Positions 1-4,986 of a stretch of DNA of 9,880 nucleotides are shown in pieces. The position numbers were made by a program, and so were the translations under genes. The DNA comes from Methanobacteriota archaeon (GTDB lineage: Archaea > Thermoplasmatota > E2 > DHVEG-1): NCBI GenBank assembly GCA_026394435.1, contig JAPKYG010000068.1:1-9880 (forward strand), written 5' to 3'. Each line of letters begins with the position of its first letter. Position 1 is the first letter of the stretch. The notes under the pieces were generated by a model. That model was not told the origin of the DNA. It saw only the letters and a list, made by a program, of their open reading frames with translations, and ran no database searches.

Positions 1-416
1 CCAAAGTCATGAGCAACCTTTTCTGCTAAAATGTCAAGACCAGCGCTTACAATTGCGGTGTGAATGTGGCGTTCCTTCAGAAATGAAATACATTCTTCTA
101 CACCTTTGATAAAAGGGATCGTATACAATATATCCTGAATGGCGTCCTTCTTCACTGATTTTCCATTCTTTTTCCAAAGAGAGACATCCCTTCTGATGAA
201 CTCCAAATAATCGATATCTCCCCGAAGATACGTCATGATAGAACGTTCATTGGTTGTCCCAAAGTGTTCATGAATGTATCGCCAGGAACTCACTGTATCA
301 AGGAGAACGCCATCCATATCAAAAAAAACGAGTTTGATAGTTTCTTTCTTTTTTCTCAAGAGAGGAGATATTTCTTTGTGTGTACGGTAACATGGATAAT
401 TACAAGTCGATTTCAT
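1..416 (-). CDS. HAD-superfamily phosphatase (phosphoserine phosphatase-like), 3' end missing
   Basis: Partial gene on the minus strand that leaves the window at its left edge; about 138 codons are present. It reads as a haloacid-dehalogenase hydrolase. Motif I is FFDMDGVLLD around residues 28-37, with the nucleophile Asp and the second acid/base Asp. A helical cap region of about 60 residues follows. Motif II is the Ser of TAIVSAGLD near residue 120. The cap position and the IVSAG motif resemble phosphoserine phosphatase-type HADs, but motifs III and IV lie outside the window, so the substrate is unknown. The start is uncertain. The in-frame ATG at 416 gives a basic, Cys-containing N-terminal extension before the usual beginning (IKLVFFDMDG), but it fits a TATA box at 442-449. 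A TTG at 359-357 would give a more typical length but has no ribosome binding site. It is transcribed divergently from the EF-Tu-like gene. Confidence 0.8.
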   Translation of the reverse strand, partial: MKSTCNYPCYRTHKEISPLLRKKKETIKLVFFDMDGVLLDTVSSWRYIHEHFGTTNERSIMTYLRGDIDYLEFIRRDVSLWKKNGKSVKKDAIQDILYTIPFIKGVEECISFLKERHIHTAIVSAGLDILAEKVAHDF

Positions 417-437
417 TCGGGGCAAATCATGCAACAG

Positions 438-451
438 CCCCTATAAATACG
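438..451 (-). promoter_or_regulatory. TATA-box promoter of the HAD gene
   Basis: Read on the minus strand, this is a strong archaeal TATA element (GTATTTATAGG). Its centre lies about 29 nt from the ATG at 416, so transcription would start within a few bases of that codon, giving a nearly leaderless mRNA. This is the main support for the 416 start. Confidence 0.5.
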
Positions 452-524
452 TTTATCCTCATAGAAAAATCGACCGATTATGTCTTAACGATTATTCAAT
501 AGAATTTAGCTCTTGTTCAGAAGA

Positions 525-536
525 GTTAAGTTTATG
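525..536 (+). promoter_or_regulatory. Probable TATA-box of the EF-Tu/SelB-like gene
   Basis: The AT-rich element TTAAGTTTATG is centred about 30 nt before the ATG at 562, as expected for a near-leaderless archaeal transcript. No Shine-Dalgarno sequence precedes the start. Out-of-frame ATGs at 534 and 545 open very short frames; the second ends in a TGA that overlaps the 562 start. They would be upstream of, or right at, the predicted transcription start, so they are probably irrelevant. The box is weaker than the others in the window. Confidence 0.35.
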
Positions 537-561
537 ACAGTCTCATGAATACACCCGGTTT

Positions 562-1494
562 ATGAAAAATCTTGCGGTTGGCATCTTCCATGACGAGGAG
601 CTCGGTCGAGAGTTAGGGAAAAAAGGAACAGAAAGCGATATTGTGATGTTCAATAGAAAGACCGAGGAATATATTTTCACGTTTCTTTCTCCAGTGGTGG
701 ATAAATTAGCAGCAAAAAGTCAAATTATGTCAAGTATTGATGTCGCGCTCCTGTCAGTTCAGAAAATGACTCCTGAAGTAGGTGAGACAATTCTGATGCT
801 TGACTCGTTTGGCATTTCTCAAGGTATCGTGATCGTTCCTCCATTCACAGATCTAAACCCAATAAAAGCCCTTATGAAAGGTACATCACTTGCATCATTT
901 CTTATCAAAGAATGGGACTGCTCAAGCATCCTAGGATTTTTAAATGAAATTACGCCCCAACGAAAACCTACCGCTCTCCCGATGGTGACCATTGACCATT
1001 CATTTAGCGTAAAAGGAGTAGGTGAAGTCGTCCTAGGATTTGTCAAAAAAGGCATCCTACGGAAACACGACAGCCTTCTCCTGCTACCCGCAAATAAAGA
1101 AGTTGTTGTACGTTCGATTCAAATACAAGATAAAGAAGTTGAGGAAGCAGAAGCAGGGTCCCGGGTCGGTCTTGCCATCAAAGGAGCTACTGCTGAAGAA
1201 ATGAAACGAGGCTCACTCCTTTGTCCTGCAACGAGCGCGACTCTTACAACATCCATCTCTCTTTCATTTACACACAACCGGTTTTATACCGAACGCATCA
1301 AAGAAGGTCTCTTCCATGTCACCGTTGGGATGCAGACCGTTCCTGTGAACGTAACCAATGTTCACAATGGTTCACTTACATTGGAATCAGAAAAGCCTTT
1401 AGTGTACACCCCCGATGATACGTTCCTGCTGATGAATCTCAATGCAAAGAAGCTACATATTATAGGACATGGAAAAGCAATAACATCCTCGTAA
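562..1494 (+). CDS. EF-Tu/SelB-like translation-factor paralog with degenerate G domain
   Basis: A 310-residue cytosolic protein with the three-part layout of EF-Tu/EF-1A/SelB but shorter than these factors. Residues 138-222 read well as EF-Tu domain II (PMVTIDHSFSVKGVGEVVLG, then the strand region after LRKHDSLLLLP and the segment AGSRVGLAIKG). Residues 223-305 look like a domain III beta barrel. Residues 1-130 have the length and strand pattern of a reduced G domain, but no P-loop (GxxxxGK[ST]), DxxG or NKxD motif can be found. The place where NKxD would be expected reads IVIVPPFTDL. The protein is therefore unlikely to bind GTP in the normal way. Comparable SelB-like proteins that lack GTPase motifs are known from archaea; their role is not established. 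Monocistronic, with a T-rich stretch after the stop codon. Family assignment is good; function is unknown. Confidence 0.8.
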   Translation: MKNLAVGIFHDEELGRELGKKGTESDIVMFNRKTEEYIFTFLSPVVDKLAAKSQIMSSIDVALLSVQKMTPEVGETILMLDSFGISQGIVIVPPFTDLNPIKALMKGTSLASFLIKEWDCSSILGFLNEITPQRKPTALPMVTIDHSFSVKGVGEVVLGFVKKGILRKHDSLLLLPANKEVVVRSIQIQDKEVEEAEAGSRVGLAIKGATAEEMKRGSLLCPATSATLTTSISLSFTHNRFYTERIKEGLFHVTVGMQTVPVNVTNVHNGSLTLESEKPLVYTPDDTFLLMNLNAKKLHIIGHGKAITSS

Positions 1495-1507
1495 GATATG
1501 CCTTCTG

Positions 1508-1520
1508 TTTTTTATTCTCC
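1508..1520 (+). terminator. T-rich transcription stop after the EF-Tu/SelB-like gene
   Basis: Six consecutive T followed by ATTCTCC, 14 nt after the stop codon at 1494. This fits oligo-T archaeal termination; no hairpin is needed or seen. Confidence 0.35.
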
Positions 1521-1525
1521 AAGGC

Positions 1526-1541
1526 TAAACATTTATTAAGT
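1526..1541 (+). promoter_or_regulatory. Promoter element of the first C25 peptidase gene (copy 1 of a 16-bp repeat)
   Basis: TAAACATTTATTAAGT contains a TATA-like core (TTTATTAA) preceded by an A-rich BRE-like flank. The identical 16 bp recurs at 3083-3098 before the second C25 gene. Its core is about 40 nt from the ATG at 1574, so the predicted start near 1561 leaves a leader of about 13 nt (AGAGAAGAAATCT). Further AT-rich boxes at 1544-1559 could serve instead. Confidence 0.5.
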
Positions 1542-1573
1542 ACACTATATACTATATTATAGAGAAGAAATCT

Positions 1574-3064
1574 ATGAAAAACCTCCATAAAACATTAGGT
1601 AAGAAATTGCTTGTCATCCTAGTGGTCGGATTTGGGTTCATTTTCGGTCCATCAATCACCGCGCAAATGTCTCTTGCTCAGGACAATATACTGAGTAAAA
1701 AAAATGTTCATTTGGCTGAAAACATAGGCCCCTCGGTCTATGATCTACTGATTATTGCTCCACAAAAATTTGTCAACGTATTACAACCGCTTATCACCCA
1801 TAAGAACAACGTTGGAATTCGGACACACCTCGTCACCCTTGATGAAGTGTATCATCAAATGTTCTGGCCGGGACGGGATGAACCTGAAAAAATAAAATTT
1901 TTTATAAAAACCGCTAAGGAAGAATGGGGAATTACTTACGTCATGTTCGTGGGAGATTTTCAGACCATCCCTGTCCGGTACGTTTATAACGCTGATAATA
2001 ACACATTCTGGAATGAACCATGTTTTATTTCCGAGCTTTACTATGCTGATCTCTACGATAAGAACGGAGACTTCTCAAGTTGGGATACCAGCAATAACGG
2101 TATTTATGGAGAATGGTACGGTGATACCGCAAAAGATCCGGATATCGATTTGTACCCTGATGTGTATGTTGGACGGCTCGCGTGTCGCAATACAGCAGAA
2201 GTAAAGGTCATGGTGCGTAAGATTATCCGTTATGAAACAACGACGTATGAACAGGATTGGTTCCATCGGATTGTTGTCGCTGGTGGGGATACGTATCCTG
2301 TTTCTGAGAACCCGAATTGGACAGCCTATGAAGGTGAAGAGAACACACTCCGTGTTTTAGAGAACATGTCTGGATTTGAACCAACGAAACTTTGGACCTC
2401 TGATGGAACATTTACCGCGCCGAAAGATATGATCCGCGCGGTCAGCAAAGGATGCGGGTTCTTTTATCTTGATGGTCATGCGAGTGCCTTTGGATGGAGT
2501 ACCCACCCACCGAACGATGCTAACACCTGGATTGATGGACTCAGCGTAAAGACAATGAATCGTCTCAGAAACAAACAGATGTTTCCCATTTGCGTAGTCG
2601 GCGGCTGTCACAACCTAGAGTTTGATGTCACACCCCAGAATATCATCAAAGGATTACGCGAGGAAGGTTTGCGATATTTCTCAGTTAAAACAGTACCGTT
2701 TGGCTCTTTTTGGAAATACACGTGGATTCCAGAATGCTGGGGATGGAAACTTACCCGAATGAGCAGTGGGGGTTCCATAGCAACCATTGGGTGTACGGGA
2801 CTTGGAATGACGAAGGAGGATAAACTATCCTTCAGTGGTGCAGGGGATTACCTCGAACCAACATTCTTCCATGAATATGGTGTGAATGGTACCACGATTC
2901 TTGGACGAGTATGGGGAAACACGATTACCGATTATTTGAATCACTATCCAATTAACTGGCAGACCCCCGCGGCAAAAGATTCCGCTATTGACGCAAAGAC
3001 CGTACAACAGTGGGCACTCTTAGGAGATCCAAGCCTCAAAATCGGTGGGTACCCTCCATCATAA
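1574..3064 (+). CDS. Secreted gingipain-like cysteine peptidase (family C25), paralog 1
   Basis: A 496-residue exported endopeptidase. Residues 1-36 form a Sec signal peptide: a basic start, a hydrophobic core at about 11-25, and likely cleavage after an Ala such as SLA-QDN. The C25 fold begins at YDLLIIAPQKF (56-66), leaving only a short pro-segment. The central region includes a loop with Asp/Asn/Gly spacing that could bind calcium (YDKNGDFSSWDTSNNGIYGE, 161-180). The catalytic dyad is His302 (YLDGHAS) and Cys345 (VVGGCHN), matching the GHG...C arrangement of gingipains. The protein ends just after LLGDPSLKIGGYP, the usual end of the catalytic domain, with no C-terminal adhesin, sorting or membrane segment, so it is probably released. 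Relative to its downstream paralog (63 nt away, same strand), it carries about 16 extra residues around 357-383. Arg/Lys specificity cannot be read from the sequence. Confidence 0.88.
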   Translation: MKNLHKTLGKKLLVILVVGFGFIFGPSITAQMSLAQDNILSKKNVHLAENIGPSVYDLLIIAPQKFVNVLQPLITHKNNVGIRTHLVTLDEVYHQMFWPGRDEPEKIKFFIKTAKEEWGITYVMFVGDFQTIPVRYVYNADNNTFWNEPCFISELYYADLYDKNGDFSSWDTSNNGIYGEWYGDTAKDPDIDLYPDVYVGRLACRNTAEVKVMVRKIIRYETTTYEQDWFHRIVVAGGDTYPVSENPNWTAYEGEENTLRVLENMSGFEPTKLWTSDGTFTAPKDMIRAVSKGCGFFYLDGHASAFGWSTHPPNDANTWIDGLSVKTMNRLRNKQMFPICVVGGCHNLEFDVTPQNIIKGLREEGLRYFSVKTVPFGSFWKYTWIPECWGWKLTRMSSGGSIATIGCTGLGMTKEDKLSFSGAGDYLEPTFFHEYGVNGTTILGRVWGNTITDYLNHYPINWQTPAAKDSAIDAKTVQQWALLGDPSLKIGGYPPS

Positions 3065-3082
3065 ATGTATAGTTCCTTAAAG

Positions 3083-3098
3083 TAAACATTTATTAAGT
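3083..3098 (+). promoter_or_regulatory. Promoter element of the second C25 peptidase gene (copy 2 of the 16-bp repeat)
   Basis: TAAACATTTATTAAGT, identical to 1526-1541. The core lies about 36 nt before the ATG at 3128, so the predicted start is near 3118 with a leader of about 10 nt. A second copy directly before the second gene suggests each paralog is transcribed from its own promoter under the same control. Confidence 0.5.
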
Positions 3099-3127
3099 CT
3101 TCAATATATTTAAAAAATGGGATATAA

Positions 3128-4561
3128 ATGAAAACAACAGTATCTAAAAAACTAATGATAGCTGCCATTGTCTTACCTTTCGTTGGACTTGCTTTTGAGC
3201 CGATGACAGCGGGGACACCGAGCAGCATACAAGTATCTATCTTTGTTAAAAATCCGAGTCAGATGAACGTTGATGTATACAAACTTCTCATTATCACTCC
3301 TTCAATTTTTAAAAACGCATTACAACCACTTGTCGTCCATAAAAACGCAATGGGTCTGAGCACAAACCTTGTCACCCTTGACGAGATCTATTACCAGATG
3401 TACTGGCATGGTCGTGATAATGCGGAGAAAGTAAAATATTTTATAAAATCTGCAATGGAAGAATGGGGAGTTCGGTATGTCCTTCTTGTTGGAGGAAGAA
3501 GCAGCCAATTTCAACCAACCTGGTATTGCCCAGTAAGATACGTCAGCATGGTTGATGATTGGGATGTCGAGTATCTGAGTGATTTGTATTTCGCTGATAT
3601 TTATGACGCAGGCAGAAATTTTTCCAGTTGGGATAGTGATAATGACGGCATTTATGGGGAATGGTATCAGGGGGAAACAGCCCAGGATACTAATATTGAT
3701 CTGATTCCTGATGTTGCAGTTGGTCGCTTCCCCTGTCGCAGTGAAAAGGAAGTAAAAATCATGGTTCAAAAGGTCATCACGTATGAGACGACCATATTAA
3801 ACCAACCATGGTTCACCACCATGCTTGTCGCTGCGGGGGATACCTACCCGGAGTCTCAAAATGCAAAATGGACAGGATATGAAGGTGAATATTACGGTGA
3901 TCGTGCCATTGAAAATATGAGTGGGTTTACATCAACCCGATTATATACCTCTGATGGATCCTTCGCAAATAAAAAAGATGTGATTAGAGAATTCCGGAAT
4001 GGATGGGGATTTGTGTACCTTGTTGGCCATGGCAGTCCAAAGCAATGGGGGAACAATGCTCCGAACGGTACACAGTTTATTCAAGGACCAAACAGCAATG
4101 ATATGTGGCTTTTTCGAAACAAAGACAAACTCCCAGTCTGTGTTGTCAGCGGTTGCCATAATAGTCAATTTGACGTTTGTTTGAGACGTATGTTTAACGC
4201 CTCTGCCCTCTGGAAACAAGAAGGCATCCCGGAATGCTGGAGTGAACGTATACTCAGGGAACCAACAGGTGGTGCGATCGCAGCTCTTGGATGTACAGCG
4301 CTTGGTTACACAAAAGAAGATAAAACATCTTTTAAGGGTGGTATCAATGAACTTGAAGGCGCGTTTTTCCGTGCTTACGGTCAAGACCTTGTGACGGTAC
4401 TCGGTGATACGTGGGCTGCAGCAATTACGTGGTATACGCAAACCTATCCAGTGGATTGGAATTCATCTGCCTGGGGCGACTCATGGATTGATACGAAGGT
4501 CATGCAATCCTGGGTATTGCTTGGGAACCCCAGTCTTAAAATCGGTGGCTATCCCCTGTAA
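3128..4561 (+). CDS. Secreted gingipain-like cysteine peptidase (family C25), paralog 2
   Basis: A 477-residue exported peptidase, about half identical by eye to the preceding gene over the catalytic domain; the pair is a tandem duplication. Residues 1-28 are a Sec signal peptide (KK at 7-8, hydrophobic core 10-23, likely cleavage after MTA). The C25 domain starts at YKLLIITPSIF (51-61). The dyad is His301 (YLVGHGS, the canonical form) and Cys343 (VVSGCHN). The potential calcium loop (YDAGRNFSSWDSDNDGIYGE, 159-178) has more acidic residues here (DSDND) than paralog 1. Cys residues shared with paralog 1 (203, 338, 370, 389 here) could form disulfides outside the cell. It ends at LLGNPSLKIGGYPL with no anchor or C-terminal domain. 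No Shine-Dalgarno site is obvious; the start is supported by the promoter spacing and signal peptide. Confidence 0.88.
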   Translation: MKTTVSKKLMIAAIVLPFVGLAFEPMTAGTPSSIQVSIFVKNPSQMNVDVYKLLIITPSIFKNALQPLVVHKNAMGLSTNLVTLDEIYYQMYWHGRDNAEKVKYFIKSAMEEWGVRYVLLVGGRSSQFQPTWYCPVRYVSMVDDWDVEYLSDLYFADIYDAGRNFSSWDSDNDGIYGEWYQGETAQDTNIDLIPDVAVGRFPCRSEKEVKIMVQKVITYETTILNQPWFTTMLVAAGDTYPESQNAKWTGYEGEYYGDRAIENMSGFTSTRLYTSDGSFANKKDVIREFRNGWGFVYLVGHGSPKQWGNNAPNGTQFIQGPNSNDMWLFRNKDKLPVCVVSGCHNSQFDVCLRRMFNASALWKQEGIPECWSERILREPTGGAIAALGCTALGYTKEDKTSFKGGINELEGAFFRAYGQDLVTVLGDTWAAAITWYTQTYPVDWNSSAWGDSWIDTKVMQSWVLLGNPSLKIGGYPL

Positions 4562-4576
4562 TCTTACTTTTTTCTC
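4562..4576 (+). terminator. T-rich transcription stop after the C25 pair
   Basis: TCTTACTTTTTTCTC directly after the stop codon contains six consecutive T, fitting oligo-T archaeal termination. It separates the peptidase genes from the Sm promoter. Confidence 0.35.
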
Positions 4577-4590
4577 CAAGACGTAAGGAA

Positions 4591-4602
4591 TAGTTTTAAA
4601 AA
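4591..4602 (+). promoter_or_regulatory. TATA-box of the Sm gene
   Basis: TAGTTTTAAAAA is centred about 29 nt before the ATG at 4626, placing transcription start within a few bases of that codon. This supports ATG 4626 over the upstream in-frame GTG at 4605, which would sit ahead of the predicted mRNA start. Confidence 0.5.
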
Positions 4603-4625
4603 GGGTGTTCTCCTTACCTTCTGCC

Positions 4626-4841
4626 ATGTCCTTACCATTAGATGTCCTAGAAAAAGCAGTGAACCAAAAATTACTACTTCTCTTAAAGGATGGAAGACAC
4701 ATCGAAGGCAAACTTTTAGGGTATGACGAATATATGAACCTGGTGCTCGATGAGGTTGAAGAAACTAAGGATGAAAACAAGCGCCGACTCGGGAGAATTA
4801 TCCTGAGAGGTAGTAACGTTGTCAGTATTTCCTTTATATAA
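4626..4841 (+). CDS. Archaeal Sm/LSm-like RNA-binding protein (SmAP)
   Basis: A 71-residue protein, the usual size for archaeal Sm proteins, which form heptameric rings that bind U-rich RNA and interact with tRNAs and small RNAs. The Sm1 motif spans about residues 16-44: KDGRHIEGKLLGYDEYMNLV, with the RNA-contacting Asp and Met-Asn of DEYMN. The Sm2 motif is IILRGSNVVSI near the C-terminus, with the RG pair that lines the RNA site. The normal N-terminal helix (PLDVLEKAV) precedes them. The start at 4626 gives the family's usual beginning and fits the TATA box; an in-frame GTG at 4605 would add seven residues. In many archaea this gene is followed by rpl37e. Here it is not; the next element is the structured segment at 4881-4956. 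Confidence 0.93.
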   Translation: MSLPLDVLEKAVNQKLLLLLKDGRHIEGKLLGYDEYMNLVLDEVEETKDENKRRLGRIILRGSNVVSISFI

Positions 4842-4844
4842 TAG

Positions 4845-4859
4845 AAAAGCATATATAGG
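4845..4859 (+). promoter_or_regulatory. TATA-box promoter of the 4881-4956 element
   Basis: AAAAGCATATATAGG is one of the best BRE/TATA matches in the window. Its centre is about 26 nt upstream of 4881, predicting transcription start at 4879-4881. That is the first base of the inverted repeat, and also the ATG of the micro-ORF alternative. It starts 4 nt after the Sm stop codon. Confidence 0.55.
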
Positions 4860-4878
4860 GGTTATTACTATTTATTAA

Positions 4879-4977
4879 ATGGAAGGAATTGGGCTGGTAG
4901 TTGTTATTTTGTTAGAGTGCATCCCATCCCCTCCTAGTGAGGCCAGCCGTCCTTCCCTTTTATTCAACCTGTACTAA
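4879..4977 (+). CDS. Possible leaderless micro-ORF, 32 aa (alternative reading of the same segment)
   Basis: An ATG at 4879 opens a 32-codon frame ending in TAA at 4975-4977. The start coincides with the transcription start predicted from the TATA box at 4845-4859, so leaderless translation is possible. The product begins MEGIGLVVVILLECIPSPPS: a short hydrophobic stretch followed by a Pro/Ser-rich tail. I recognise no family. The frame covers the entire inverted repeat, so the base pairing and the ORF compete as explanations. The hydrophobic stretch is short (about 9 residues) and there is no charge pattern typical of a small membrane protein. Low confidence; it is listed so that both hypotheses can be tested. 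Confidence 0.2.
   Translation: MEGIGLVVVILLECIPSPPSEASRPSLLFNLY
4881..4956 (+). ncRNA. Candidate 76-nt structured small RNA (novel; not a recognisable tRNA)
   Basis: The segment opens with GGAAGGA (4881-4887) and closes with the exact complement TCCTTCC (4950-4956). Inside these, GGCTGG (4892-4897) pairs with CCAGCC (4943-4948), and CCTC (4930-4933) pairs with GAGG (4939-4942) around a 5-nt loop, stacking next to the second helix. This gives a 7+6-bp closing stem with a small internal loop, a side hairpin and an unpaired U-rich arm. A TATA box about 26 nt upstream points to the first base, and CTTTTATTC follows the last. The size and 7-bp terminal stem recall a tRNA, but there is no T-arm GTTC box, D-arm or CCA, so it is not one. 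Alternatives: an operator-like palindrome beside the hutU TATA box, the leader of a small ORF, or a terminator for the Sm gene. Confidence 0.45.
4957..4965 (+). promoter_or_regulatory. TATA-box of hutU
   Basis: CTTTTATTC is centred 26 nt before the ATG at 4987, the textbook spacing for a leaderless archaeal mRNA. It supports that ATG over the next in-frame one at 5017. The box directly abuts the 3' arm of the inverted repeat (4950-4956), so folding or protein binding there could affect hutU transcription. Confidence 0.5.
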
Positions 4978-4986
4978 AGTTTTAGT

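Noticed and set aside
421..440. GGGGC...GCCCC arms between the HAD and EF-Tu-like genes
   Set aside because: Only 5 bp with a 13-nt loop, partly overlapping the promoter; too weak to call a structure.
545..565. Upstream 6-codon ORF whose TGA overlaps the EF-Tu/SelB-like start codon (TTATGA)
   Set aside because: The predicted transcription start lies at or after this ATG, so it is probably not in the mRNA.
927..1038. Repeated palindrome-like TCCTAGGATT at two places in the EF-Tu/SelB-like gene
   Set aside because: Short, inside coding sequence, and explained by two similar codon runs; no other sign of a site.
3320..3769. 149-codon minus-strand frame inside the second C25 gene
   Set aside because: Antisense to conserved C25 residues, with no promoter and a composition typical of a shadow frame.
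3941..4441. 166-codon open frame on the minus strand inside the second C25 gene
   Set aside because: It lies wholly opposite a gene with clear catalytic motifs; its sequence is Cys/Arg/Thr-rich without recognisable motifs. A shadow frame.
4881..4956. tRNA gene at the 76-nt structured segment
   Set aside because: The 7-bp end stem and length fit, but no T-arm GTTC motif, no D-arm pairing and no anticodon arm can be drawn.
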